From positions 80,955 to 144,954 of the forward strand of contig SCTY01000040.1 of NCBI GenBank assembly GCA_004297625.1: DNA of 64,000 bases, given 5' to 3'. This DNA is from Betaproteobacteria bacterium. GTDB taxonomy: Bacteria > Pseudomonadota > Gammaproteobacteria > Burkholderiales > SG8-39. The position numbers and the translations under genes were made by a program. The notes under the pieces were generated by a model. The model was not told the origin of the DNA, ran no database searches, and saw only the letters and a list, made by a program, of their open reading frames with translations. This document shows positions 1-8,023 of the stretch, one piece after another (positions within the stretch are counted from its first letter, which is position 1; each line of letters starts with the position of its first letter).

Positions 1-290
1 TGGTCGGCATCGAATCGCTGCCGCGCCCCGCGCAACGGCTCGCGCAGGTCGCCTGCTATCTCGTCGCGCTCGCTTTTGTCGCGATCTTCTTCTACTACTT
101 CCTCGAGATGACCCGCGACTCCTTTGCCCGCGGCGCTCGCTCCCAGGGGTTGCTGGCTGCACCCATATGGGTGCCGCAGTCCATCGTCACGGCGGGAATC
201 CTTCTGTTCGGCGTCGCCCTGGTGCACGGCCTGATCGGCATCCTGCGTGGGCGTCCCATCGTGCCCGAGACCAGCGTGGAAAACCTCTAA
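1..290 (+). CDS. TRAP transporter small membrane subunit (DctQ-type), 5' truncated
   Basis: The reading frame is open from base 3 and ends in TAA at 288-290, so the gene enters from the left edge and only about 95 C-terminal residues are present. They contain two hydrophobic helices, one around YLVALAFVAIFFYYFLEM and one around IVTAGILLFGVALVHGLIGI, as in the last two of the four helices of DctQ proteins. The next gene, a DctM-type permease, starts one base after the stop, which is the usual dctQ-dctM arrangement. Together with an unseen solute receptor they would import an organic acid using an ion gradient. The substrate cannot be read from this fragment. Confidence 0.8.
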   Translation, partial: VGIESLPRPAQRLAQVACYLVALAFVAIFFYYFLEMTRDSFARGARSQGLLAAPIWVPQSIVTAGILLFGVALVHGLIGILRGRPIVPETSVENL

Positions 291-291
291 C

Positions 292-1584
292 GTGGACGTC
301 ACCGCCGCTGCCGCCATGGGCGCGGCGCTGCTCATCTTCCTCGCCGGCGGCGTATGGATCGCCGTGGCTCTGTTTGCAACAGCATTCATCGCGCTGCATT
401 TTTTCCTCGACTCCCCCGCCGGCGCCATACTCGCGACGACCGCCTGGGGATATATCGATAACTGGACGCTCACCGCGCTGCCGCTCTTCATCCTGATGGG
501 TGAGCTTCTGTTCCGCACGAAGCTCGCCGAGCAGATATTCCGCTCGCTGGCGCCCTGGACTTCTGCCATTCCGGGCGGACTGCTACATGTAAACGTGCTC
601 GGCTGTGGCTTGTTCTCCGCGGTCTGCGGGTCATCCACGGCCACCACGGTCACCGTCGGCAAGATCACCTATCCGGAGCTTACTCGCCGCGGCTACAGCG
701 AGTCGATGATCGTCGGTTCACTCGCCGGATCGGGCACGTTCGGATTGCTGATTCCGCCGTCGATCATGATGATCGTGTACGGGTTCATCGCCGAAAGGTC
801 CATTACCAAGCTCTTCATCGCCGGCATCCTGCCGGGGATCCTGCTCATGCTGCTGTTCAGCGTGTACATCATGGCCTGGTCCATCGTGAATCCCGATAAG
901 GCGCCGATGGTCGGCGAGCGCATGAGCATCTGGGAAAAAATACTGCTGGCGCGCTATTTCGCTCCCGTTCTTCTTCTGATCGTTGGGCTCATGGGGGCGA
1001 TGTACTTCGGGTTTGCAACGGCCACGGAAGCGGCCGCAGTGGGGGTGCTCGGGGCGCTGCTCTTGCTCGCGGTCACCCGTACCTTTACCTGGGATGGCTT
1101 CTTGGCCGCCGTCCTGTCGACGGCGCGCACGTCGTGCATGATCATGTTCGTTCTCATCGGCGCCGCTTACTTGACGGCCGCCATGGGATTCAGCGGCGTG
1201 CCCCAGGCAATGGCGGAGTGGGTGGCCCAGAAAGGACTCGGCCCCTACACCCTAATTGCGGCGCTAACCGTGCTGTACGTCTTCCTCGGCTGCTTCGTCG
1301 ATGGGATCTCGATGGTCGTCTTGACGGCGGCGGCCGTCCTGCCCATGGTCGAGCGTGTGGGGATCGATCTAGTCTGGTTCGGTATCTACATTGTCCTGGT
1401 GGTGGAAATGTCGCTCGTCACGCCTCCCGTCGGACTGAATCTTTACGTGCTGCAAACGTTCTCCAGCAAGCACATCTTCTCGATCGCGCGCGACGTGTTC
1501 CCATTCTTTCTTCTGATGATCATCGCTGTTGCCCTGATTACGGCCTTTCCGCAAATAGTCCTGTTCCTGCCCGGCCGGATGTGA
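292..1584 (+). CDS. TRAP transporter large permease (DctM-type)
   Basis: This 430-residue integral membrane protein has the length of DctM permeases, the channel subunit of TRAP importers. It is almost entirely hydrophobic, with family motifs such as LFILMGELLFRT near residue 63, GCGLFSAVCGSSTATTVT, LIPPSIMMIVYGFIAE and, near the C-terminus, GCFVDGISMVVLTAAAVLP and EMSLVTPPVGLNLYVL. I chose the GTG at 292, one base after the upstream stop; an ATG at 316 is an alternative and an upstream ATG at 247 would overlap dctQ by 44 bases. It is translationally linked to the preceding small subunit. No receptor gene follows, so the receptor probably lies upstream of the window. Confidence 0.9.
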   Translation: MDVTAAAAMGAALLIFLAGGVWIAVALFATAFIALHFFLDSPAGAILATTAWGYIDNWTLTALPLFILMGELLFRTKLAEQIFRSLAPWTSAIPGGLLHVNVLGCGLFSAVCGSSTATTVTVGKITYPELTRRGYSESMIVGSLAGSGTFGLLIPPSIMMIVYGFIAERSITKLFIAGILPGILLMLLFSVYIMAWSIVNPDKAPMVGERMSIWEKILLARYFAPVLLLIVGLMGAMYFGFATATEAAAVGVLGALLLLAVTRTFTWDGFLAAVLSTARTSCMIMFVLIGAAYLTAAMGFSGVPQAMAEWVAQKGLGPYTLIAALTVLYVFLGCFVDGISMVVLTAAAVLPMVERVGIDLVWFGIYIVLVVEMSLVTPPVGLNLYVLQTFSSKHIFSIARDVFPFFLLMIIAVALITAFPQIVLFLPGRM

Positions 1585-1620
1585 CCGACCCTTCGAGGCA
1601 TAGCGCGCCGCCACGATAAT

Positions 1621-1887
1621 ATGGACCCCGCGACTCTGCCGATCGTGCTGGCGGCCTTGCTGCTGGTGTTGCTTGGCGGACTCTTCGCCTGCTGGGCGGT
1701 TATCTACGGGCGAGCGCGCAGCAATCCGCGTCCGACCGATTGCGACAAGCCGATGGATTTGAAAGTTGATCAATCCATAACGGAGGTGATGGCACCGGTT
1801 CCCGAACTGGCCGCGGGACAGACGATTGGACCGGTCGCGGCGCAAGCAGCAAAAGTGGGAGCACCGCACTTCAAGCGCAGTCGTTGA
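1621..1887 (+). CDS. Small hypothetical protein with one N-terminal membrane helix
   Basis: An 88-residue reading frame starts at ATG 1621, 36 bases after the TRAP permease. Residues 5-28 form one strongly hydrophobic helix (LPIVLAALLLVLLGGLFACW), followed by a polar tail without recognisable motifs. No convincing Shine-Dalgarno sequence precedes the ATG, and it borders a degenerate region. It could be a genuine single-span protein or a chance frame in high-GC DNA. No function is proposed. Confidence 0.3.
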   Translation: MDPATLPIVLAALLLVLLGGLFACWAVIYGRARSNPRPTDCDKPMDLKVDQSITEVMAPVPELAAGQTIGPVAAQAAKVGAPHFKRSR

Positions 1888-1986
1888 GGTGCCGCGACGG
1901 CTCTGACCTGCTGGATGATGTTCTGAAGTGCTGCTTGGTGCGCACGCACACCTGGGCCGCGGCGGCGCAGGCGATTCGATGCGATG

Positions 1987-2105
1987 GGCACGGCGGGAAT
2001 CGAACTCCCGTGCTTTGTCAAGCCAGCCTCTGCTGGGGTCCAGTAATGGCTGTTATCGCGTAGGACCAACCTTTCGTAGACCCACCGGCAAGGACTCAGC
2101 GTGCC
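1987..2105 (-). ncRNA. tRNA-like / tmRNA-3'-end-like element
   Basis: Read on the minus strand, this segment ends in a T-arm-like hairpin (CGGGA, loop GTTCGAT, TCCCG; about 1994-2010) followed by CGTGCC, which can pair with GGCACG at the 5' end (2100-2105) to close a tRNA-like acceptor stem. Between them lie a hairpin CCAGC-AGAG-GCTGG and a GGTCC/GGACC pairing. The length (about 119 nt), the absence of a D-arm and anticodon arm, and the lack of an encoded CCA exclude a normal tRNA. It resembles the 3' tRNA-like part of a tmRNA, possibly the acceptor piece of a two-piece tmRNA or a leftover of an element that integrated at ssrA. I found no tag reading frame nearby. The closing stem could be a coincidence. 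Confidence 0.35.
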
Positions 2106-2287
2106 AAATTTGAGTTTGGGGGCTTAATCAAGCACCCAGCGATAAGAGGGATTATCAAAGCCAACACCATGGATGGCCGGCATCCCGGCCGAGTAAATGT
2201 TGAGGAGCAAAAAGGCACCGACGGATGGAGAGCATTGGCGAACCGGCGGCATGGCGAAACTCGGGACGCATTTACTATAGGCGGCAT

Positions 2288-2845
2288 ATGAAGCCCGTGA
2301 GGCGCTTCCTCGCCATCGCCGCCCTCGCCGTCTTCGGCTTCGCAAGCGCGCTCGCGCAAGACTGGCCGGCGAAGCCGGTGACGATGGTGGTGCCGTTCGC
2401 GGCGGGCGGGCCGCTTGATGTGCTCGCGGCGCGCAAGGATCTGCCGGGCGACACGCTCGCCGACTTCATTCCTTATGTACGCGCCAACCAGGCGAAGCTG
2501 CAGTACGGCTCGGCGGGGGTCGGCACGTCCTCGCACCCCGGCTGCGTGCTGCTCAACCAAATGATCGGCGTCGATGTGGTGCACGTGCCCTACCGCGGCG
2601 GCGGGCCGGCGATCCAGGATCTCGCCGCCGGGCGCATCGACTACCTGTGCACCTACGTCTCGAACCTGATCCCGGCGGTGAAGAAGGGGAGCGCGAAGGC
2701 GGTGGCGACGCTCGCCGCAGCGCGCGTCGCGTCGTTTCCCGACGTGGCGACCGCGGACGAGCAGGGGCTGAAGGGCTTCGACGTCTCGGCGTGGAACGCG
2801 CTCTTCCTGCCGAAGGGCGCGCCCGCGGCGCCGACAAAGAGATGA
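2288..2845 (+). pseudogene. Bug/TctC-type solute receptor remnant with internal deletion and lost C-terminus
   Basis: The frame starts at ATG 2288 with a signal peptide (ending near ALAQDWPAKPV) and the family opening MVVPFAAGGPLDVLAA. It then jumps straight to LPGDTLADFIPYVRANQAK and the mid-protein motifs LQYGSAGVGTSSHPG and VVHVPYRGGGPAIQDLAAG. Roughly 70 residues between the first strand and the conserved centre are therefore missing. The frame reaches NALFLPKGAPA, where a Bug protein would continue for about 80 residues, but instead runs into a foreign 92-bp tail and stops at 2845. Intact members are about 320 residues; this would be 185. Both lesions argue for a dead gene. Confidence 0.85.
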
Positions 2846-2916
2846 AGGCGGCGCAGCGCACCGCGGGCCTCGAGCGGCTGCTCGAGATCGAGCGGCGGAC
2901 GATGAAGCCCAGGTAA
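2825..2916 (+). repeat. 92-bp duplicated gene tail, copy A
   Basis: These 92 bases match 9863-9954 without gaps; I count about 7 differences, 4 of them in the last six sense bases before the shared TAA. In the frame ending at 2914-2916 both encode a tail beginning GADKEMKAAQRTAGLERLL. Here the tail is joined to a truncated Bug receptor, in a different frame from it, at a GC-rich junction (GCGGCGCCGACAA). The duplication marks an old recombination event. Confidence 0.85.
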
Positions 2917-2994
2917 CGCGATCGGCAGGCATTGTTACAGCGACCGCTTTCTATTGCGGTCGCGCTAGCCGAAGTCGCGGCGGCCGCGGCGCGT

Positions 2995-3894
2995 TTACTC
3001 GCTAAACAGATCAACGAACAGCTCCCTCAACCAGCGATTCGCCGGATCGCGGTGAAAGCGCTCGTGCCAGAAGAGCTTGCTATCGTAGGTAGGCAGCTTC
3101 GTCGGTGGCTGCATTACCTTCAGCGGCAATATCTCCGCGTATGCTTCGGCGACGCGGTTCGACATGAAGGCAAGCAGGTCTGAACGCGCAATAAGGTGCG
3201 GGAGCGCCAGAAAGTAGGGGACATGGAGCTTGACTATGCGCCGTACCTTCTGTCGCGACAGCCATCGATCCAGCAGGTCCTCTACGTAGCCTGTCGGCTC
3301 GGCAAGTGCATGCGGCACGCGATGGAACGCCTCCACGTTCATCCCGTCCTTGAACGCCGGATGATCATGACGTACCACACAGACATACCGCTCGCGGAAA
3401 AGCCGCTTCTGGCGGCAGCCGGCGATCAAGGTGGTAAAGGCGCCGATGGCAAGGTCTACCTCGCCGGACTCCAGCATCAGGTGAGGCGCTTTTGCAGGCA
3501 CGTGGCGCACGCGCAGGGTGACTCCGGGCGCATCGAGCGATAGTCGCTCGAGTAGACGCGGCAAGAACAGCATCTGGCCGACGCCTGTCATGAAGACGTT
3601 GAAAGTCCGCTTTGATGTGGCGGGCTCGAATAGCGCTCGGTCAAAACCGGAACGCAACGTGACGAGCGCCTCGCGCACGGAGCTCGCCAAACGGCTGCCG
3701 TACGGCGTGGGCCGCATGCCGTCCGATGTGCGCACGAAGATGGGGTCTTCCACTTGCCTGCGCAACCGGGCGAGCGCGTGGCTGGCGGCGGGCTGCGTGA
3801 CACCGATTTGCGCCGCCGCCTCACTAAGGTTGCCGCTACGCGCGAGCGCGTCGACCAATCGCAACTGATTGAATTGCAGCCCGGCTAGTTGCAC
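2995..3894 (-). CDS. LysR-family transcriptional regulator
   Basis: This 299-residue protein has the normal LysR length and layout. Residues 5-65 form the winged helix-turn-helix (LSEAAAQIGVTQPAASHAL, then RRQVEDPIFVRTSDGMRPTP). The rest is the effector-binding domain, beginning around TFNVFMTGVGQMLFLPRLLE. It is divergent from the DUF1330/M24/ABC operon at 3972, and the 77-bp gap carries a 17-bp palindrome, so it probably controls that operon and itself. The inducer cannot be predicted, though a nitrogenous compound would suit the neighbours. Confidence 0.92.
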   Translation of the reverse strand: MQLAGLQFNQLRLVDALARSGNLSEAAAQIGVTQPAASHALARLRRQVEDPIFVRTSDGMRPTPYGSRLASSVREALVTLRSGFDRALFEPATSKRTFNVFMTGVGQMLFLPRLLERLSLDAPGVTLRVRHVPAKAPHLMLESGEVDLAIGAFTTLIAGCRQKRLFRERYVCVVRHDHPAFKDGMNVEAFHRVPHALAEPTGYVEDLLDRWLSRQKVRRIVKLHVPYFLALPHLIARSDLLAFMSNRVAEAYAEILPLKVMQPPTKLPTYDSKLFWHERFHRDPANRWLRELFVDLFSE

Positions 3895-3928
3895 GTCGCC
3901 ATGATACGCCGAGCATGTGCTTTATACA

Positions 3929-3945
3929 TACCGTGCATGACGGTA
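3929..3945. promoter_or_regulatory. Candidate LysR operator: TACCGT-GCATG-ACGGTA
   Basis: A perfect inverted repeat with 6-bp arms and a 5-bp spacer lies in the divergent gap between the LysR gene (start 3894) and the operon beginning at 3972. LysR regulators typically bind such dyads in intergenic regions upstream of their targets. The assignment is by position and symmetry only. Confidence 0.55.
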
Positions 3946-3971
3946 GGGGTAAGATGAATCCAGGAGGGGCC

Positions 3972-4259
3972 GTGGCTGCATACGTCGTCACGTTGGTCAA
4001 CGTCACTGACCCGGAGAAGTTTCAGGAGTACGGAAAGCTCGCTGGGCCCATTTCCGCCCGGTACGGCGGCCGCTTCATCGTGCGCGGCGGGCCAAAGACC
4101 AACCTGGAGGGCGACATTCCTTACGCCCGCGTCGTAGTGACGGAATTTCCCGATGTTGAGGCCGCCAAGCGCTTTTACTACTCAGCCGAGTACCAGGAGG
4201 CAAAAGAGAAGCGCTTGGGTGCGGCGGACTTCAATATGGTCATCTTGGAGGGCGCATGA
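3972..4259 (+). CDS. DUF1330-family small protein
   Basis: About 95 residues matching the DUF1330 pattern: AAYVVTLVNVTDPEKFQEY near the start, RGGPKTNLEGD in the middle and VVTEFPDVEAAKRFYYSAEY later. The fold is a dimeric alpha/beta barrel like that of antibiotic-biosynthesis monooxygenases, but no enzymatic role is established for the family. I chose GTG 3972 because AGGAGGGG lies just upstream and because the resulting N-terminus matches the family; ATG 3954 would place that ribosome site inside the gene. Its stop overlaps the next start as ATGA, so it is co-translated with the M24 hydrolase. It is the first gene of the LysR-linked operon. Confidence 0.85.
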   Translation: MAAYVVTLVNVTDPEKFQEYGKLAGPISARYGGRFIVRGGPKTNLEGDIPYARVVVTEFPDVEAAKRFYYSAEYQEAKEKRLGAADFNMVILEGA

Positions 4260-5458
4260 CCCATACCGGCATCGATGAGCTGAAGTCCTACTACCCAGGC
4301 CAGCGCTATTCCAGCGGCGAGATGGAGCGCCGGTACGAAGCTATCCGCAAAAAACTCGCCGCGTTGGATTACGACTGCTTGCTCGTCTATGGGCAAGGCT
4401 ACAACGACCACGCAAACGTCCGCTATCTGTCCGATTACGAGCAAATGGGCTTCAGCTACGTCATCGTCCCGCGGTCTGGTCCGTTGACGCTCTTTTACGG
4501 CTTCACGTGGTGCCACGACCCGACGGCGCGCATCATGTCCGTGATTCCCGATGTGCGATATATCCGCGACAGGGCCGGCGAGGTTTTGGCCGATGAATTG
4601 CGCAAAAGAGGGCTCGCCGCGTCGAGGATCGCGGTTCCGGCGTGTACGGGTCCGGCCTACACGATCGCGTTGCCGCCGGCCGATCACTTCGATGCCTTGC
4701 GCAAGGCATTACCGAAAGCGACGTTCGTGTCCGAGCCTTTCTTCCTCGACGAGATTCGGATGATCAAGAGCCGCGAGGAAATCGCGCGCACCGAGCGGGC
4801 GGCGGCGATTGGAGACCAGGCCATGCGCGCCGTCATTGGGGCGATGGCCGAAGGCGTCACCGATGCCGATCTTTATCGCGCGGCTCAGCGCAAGACCATG
4901 GACATGGGTGGGCAATGGAAATTTGCCATCGTCGGCTCCACACCGATGTCAAAGCCCAACTTGATAACGCCGTACCAGCTGCCCCTGAAGAGGCGCATCA
5001 GCCGCGGCGATATCTTCATTACGGAAATAGGCACCGCTTATGGCGCGTGCGAATCCTTGATCACCCGCCCGATATCGCTTGGGCCCCCGACGAAGCAGTA
5101 CCTTGAGCTCTTCGATATCGCGCGCGAGTCCTTCAACATCATGTATGAAGCAATGCGCCCCGGAAAGACGGAGCGCGACTTATGGGAGGCGCGCACGCCG
5201 ATTCTGAAGCGGGGCCTCAAGTTCCAGATTCTGGCTCACGGAATGAGCCCCATGGAGCCCTATCTGACCGCGGAAGAGGACCTCATCCGGCCCTACACGC
5301 TGCAGGAGGGAATGGTCATCTCATTGGAGCCGAAACCGTATATCGGAGAGCACTACACCGGGGACGGGATCGGCATGTTCCTCAGCGATACGGTCGTTAT
5401 CGAAAAGAACGGCCCGCGCGACTTGAACAAACTGCCAATGGAATTTTTTCAGGTGTAG
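4256..5458 (+). CDS. M24-fold (pita-bread) hydrolase with degenerate metal site
   Basis: A 400-residue protein with a creatinase-type N-terminal domain (about 1-165) and a pita-bread catalytic domain (about 170-400), as in proline dipeptidases, creatinase and ectoine hydrolase. Of the usual five metal ligands (Asp, Asp, His, Glu, Glu), the first two positions read as glutamates in FITEIGTAYGACES, the His (ILAHGMSP) and first Glu (SLEPKPY) are kept, and the last Glu is replaced in GMFLSDTVVIEKNG. A classical two-metal aminopeptidase is therefore unlikely; a creatinase-like C-N hydrolase fits better. It sits between DUF1330 and an ABC importer, so it may act on the imported compound. Confidence 0.85.
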   Translation: MTHTGIDELKSYYPGQRYSSGEMERRYEAIRKKLAALDYDCLLVYGQGYNDHANVRYLSDYEQMGFSYVIVPRSGPLTLFYGFTWCHDPTARIMSVIPDVRYIRDRAGEVLADELRKRGLAASRIAVPACTGPAYTIALPPADHFDALRKALPKATFVSEPFFLDEIRMIKSREEIARTERAAAIGDQAMRAVIGAMAEGVTDADLYRAAQRKTMDMGGQWKFAIVGSTPMSKPNLITPYQLPLKRRISRGDIFITEIGTAYGACESLITRPISLGPPTKQYLELFDIARESFNIMYEAMRPGKTERDLWEARTPILKRGLKFQILAHGMSPMEPYLTAEEDLIRPYTLQEGMVISLEPKPYIGEHYTGDGIGMFLSDTVVIEKNGPRDLNKLPMEFFQV

Positions 5459-5497
5459 CAACTGCCGGACAGCTTTCGAAACGAGGGGAGAGACACC

Positions 5498-6466
5498 ATG
5501 GCTAGCTTCTTATCTATCGGACGCATCGGTTCAGCCGCTGCCGCGCTGCTGTGGCTGCTCGTCAGCGGGATTTGCGCGGCTGACGAACCGAAAATCACCT
5601 TTGCATCGCGACCGTTCTACGCGCCGTTCGCATATTTTGCGGGCTTGGAGCGAGGGCCGACGGCGCCGAAGGGCTTCAAGGTCGAGCACAAGCAGATCTT
5701 CACCGAGACGCGCAACAAGATGCTCATGGCAGGCGCCCTTGATGCCGGAGAGATGTCCTTGAGCACGTATCTCATTGCGCGCGAGCGAGGCACTCCGCTC
5801 GTTCTATTGGGAACCGGAACCAAGAATTTGGAAGAGGGGAACGCGCTGTTTGTGCGCGCCAATTCCGCGATCAAGAATCAAGCTGACTTGGCGGGGAAGA
5901 AAATCGGCGTCGAGAGCATGTCGTCCGTCACCACGATCTATCACCGCGCTATCCTGCAGCACCGCTACAAGGTACCGACCGACAACATCCAGTGGATCGT
6001 AAAGCCGCCGCCGCAATTGCTTGCACTTTTGAAGCAGGGCGAAATCGACGCGGCGGTGCTCTTTTCGGACGTTTACTTCACCGCCAAGGAAAGTCCGGAC
6101 TTCCGCATAATTCACGAGCTGGGCTACGAAGGCAAGGCGATGGTTGGGGATTACCTCCCAGCAATGGTAATCGTGGCGCAAGAGAAAAAGCTGCGTGAGA
6201 TTCCGGGCATGGGGCGTGAGTTGGTGGCGGCGATGAAACGTTCCTTCAGTTATGCGGCCGCGAACCAGGAGGCCATGATGGGCGAATGGCTCAAGACGCG
6301 GCAGATGCCGCCCGCGTTGCTCCACCGCGCCTGGGTCTCGGATCAGCCCAGCTTCACGCTCACGCAGGCCGAGAAAGACATCATCATGCGCGTCGCCGAG
6401 TGGCACAACGAGCAGAACATTGTCAGTCGCAAGCTTAAACCCGAGGAGATCTTCATCCCCTTCTAA
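5498..6466 (+). CDS. NitT/TauT-type ABC importer solute-binding protein
   Basis: This 322-residue periplasmic protein begins with a signal peptide (hydrophobic AAAALLWLLVSGICA, cleavage near AADEP). The body resembles NMT1/SsuA-type receptors: KVEHKQIFTETRNKMLMAG, then SAIKNQADLAGKKIGVE and VLFSDVYFTAKESPDFRII. ATG 5498 is preceded by GAGGGGAGAGA. Two permeases and an ATPase follow directly, giving a complete importer. Such systems carry sulfonates, nitrate, pyrimidine precursors or similar small molecules; the substrate is not evident. Confidence 0.88.
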   Translation: MASFLSIGRIGSAAAALLWLLVSGICAADEPKITFASRPFYAPFAYFAGLERGPTAPKGFKVEHKQIFTETRNKMLMAGALDAGEMSLSTYLIARERGTPLVLLGTGTKNLEEGNALFVRANSAIKNQADLAGKKIGVESMSSVTTIYHRAILQHRYKVPTDNIQWIVKPPPQLLALLKQGEIDAAVLFSDVYFTAKESPDFRIIHELGYEGKAMVGDYLPAMVIVAQEKKLREIPGMGRELVAAMKRSFSYAAANQEAMMGEWLKTRQMPPALLHRAWVSDQPSFTLTQAEKDIIMRVAEWHNEQNIVSRKLKPEEIFIPF

Positions 6467-6478
6467 AGCCACGCCAAA

Positions 6479-7213
6479 ATGGCTTTAGTTTCTTACGCCG
6501 TTATCGTGGCCGCGTGGTGGGCTGCGAGCGTTTTCTTGACCCCGGATGTGCTGCCCGGCCCGAAAGCAGTCGCCGAGGGCATCTGGGGGATCGCTGAGCG
6601 TCCCGCGCTGCGCCAGCAGGTCGGGCTCACGCTCGCGAGGACCCTGTCCGGGTTAAGCGCGGGCGCCGCCGTTGCGATGATCTTCGTATTCGCGGCGTAT
6701 TACTTCAGGCCTGCCCGAGCGTTTTTTCTACGCGTAATTTATCCGGTGAGCCGTGGCGTGCCAGTTATTGCCGTAGCGCTCGTGGCGGCTCTTTGGTTCG
6801 GTCTCGGTTCGGGGGGCGTGGTGTTCATCATCGTGGTCGCGGTGCTGCCGCTTTACCTAGTGGAGCTGTGGGAAGGGCTAAAGCTCGTCGACGCTACCTT
6901 GCTGGAGATGGCCCGCGCCATTTCGCGCCGAGAACGGTTACTTTTGCCGAAAGTGATTCTTCCCATGCTTGTTCCGAGATTCTACGCGGCCACCAAGCTG
7001 GGCTTTTCGGTCGCATTCAAGGTAGCCCTGATAGGAGAAATTCTTGCGGCCACAAACGGCATGGGGTTCATGATGAATCTCGCCAATGCTGAACAGCAGT
7101 TCTACCTCGTCTTCTCATGGACGCTGATTCTCATGGGCTTTGTCCTCATCATGGAGCGGCTCGTCTTCGACACGATCGAGCGGCGTTTCCTCGTGCGCTG
7201 GGCGGGTGGATAA
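6479..7213 (+). CDS. ABC importer permease (SsuC/TauC type), first of two
   Basis: A 244-residue membrane protein of the BPD_transp_1 family with about six helices. The EAA-type loop that docks the ATPase is recognisable as ELWEGLKLVDATLLEMARAI. It begins 12 bases after the solute receptor and ends 6 bases before a second, similar permease. Having two different permease genes points to a heterodimeric channel rather than the usual SsuC homodimer. Confidence 0.9.
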   Translation: MALVSYAVIVAAWWAASVFLTPDVLPGPKAVAEGIWGIAERPALRQQVGLTLARTLSGLSAGAAVAMIFVFAAYYFRPARAFFLRVIYPVSRGVPVIAVALVAALWFGLGSGGVVFIIVVAVLPLYLVELWEGLKLVDATLLEMARAISRRERLLLPKVILPMLVPRFYAATKLGFSVAFKVALIGEILAATNGMGFMMNLANAEQQFYLVFSWTLILMGFVLIMERLVFDTIERRFLVRWAGG

Positions 7214-7219
7214 GAGCGC

Positions 7220-8023
7220 GTGACAGCGGCCGCAAGCAATACGTTTGGTTCAACGCGCGTCGTGGCCGGTCTGGGCGGCATCGCTACCGGTGCGCTGTGC
7301 TACGGCATGGTCCTTATCGCCTGGTGGGTCGGCAGCTTGTTGTTGCCTCCCATCGTGCTGCCCAGTCCGGCGGCGGTAGGCGCAGCCATCGACGAATTGG
7401 TCCGCGGTAACCGTTTCCTGGCCGATGTCGGGCTCACGTTCATGCGCACGATAATGGGCGTGGCGACCTCGGCGGCAGCGGCGCTTGCCGTCATCTTCCT
7501 CGCGCGATACGTCGGGTGGTTCCGAAGGTTTTACCTCGATGCCCTGTATCCGCTTTCAAGGGCTCTCCCGACGGTGTCGGTCGGCTTGTTCGGCCTCGCG
7601 TGGTTTGGCTTGGGGTCGCCTGCCGTGGCCTTCGTGGTCTTCATTACGGTTCTTCCTGTCTATCTTACGAATCTGTGGGAAGCGCAGAAGGTCGCGGACG
7701 CCTCGGTTCTGGAGATGGGGCGCGCGATCTCCCGGAAGCAGTACCGACTGGTATCGAAGGTGTTGCTTCCATTGCTCGTACCGCCGCTTTTCTCGGCGAC
7801 AAAGTTCGCCTTCTCCGTTGGCTTCAAGCTATCCCTTGTGGGAGAAATACTGGCCGCTTCCGACGGCATGGGATACAGCCTGTTGCATGCGATGCAGGAA
7901 TACAAGACTTCCCACGTACTCGCCTGGATCGTCATCTTGATCGGCATGGTGAGCGCGCTCGACTGGGCCGTCTTCGACCGGCTCGAGCGCGTGATCCTGC
8001 GCCGTTGGGCTTTCGATGATTGA
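7220..8023 (+). CDS. ABC importer permease (SsuC/TauC type), second of two
   Basis: A 267-residue paralogue of the preceding permease. The docking loop reads NLWEAQKVADASVLEMGRAI, and the conserved stretches before and after it parallel its neighbour. The likely start is GTG 7220, 6 bases after the first permease. Its end overlaps the ATPase start by 8 bases, indicating tight co-translation. The pair probably arose by tandem duplication and forms the transmembrane channel. Confidence 0.9.
   Translation: MTAAASNTFGSTRVVAGLGGIATGALCYGMVLIAWWVGSLLLPPIVLPSPAAVGAAIDELVRGNRFLADVGLTFMRTIMGVATSAAAALAVIFLARYVGWFRRFYLDALYPLSRALPTVSVGLFGLAWFGLGSPAVAFVVFITVLPVYLTNLWEAQKVADASVLEMGRAISRKQYRLVSKVLLPLLVPPLFSATKFAFSVGFKLSLVGEILAASDGMGYSLLHAMQEYKTSHVLAWIVILIGMVSALDWAVFDRLERVILRRWAFDD

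Noticed and set aside
1600..1986. Tag-coding piece of a permuted tmRNA downstream of the tRNA-like element
   Set aside because: I searched both sides for an A-N-D-type tag frame ending in ALAA and for a matching acceptor 5' strand beyond the one at 2100-2105, and found none.
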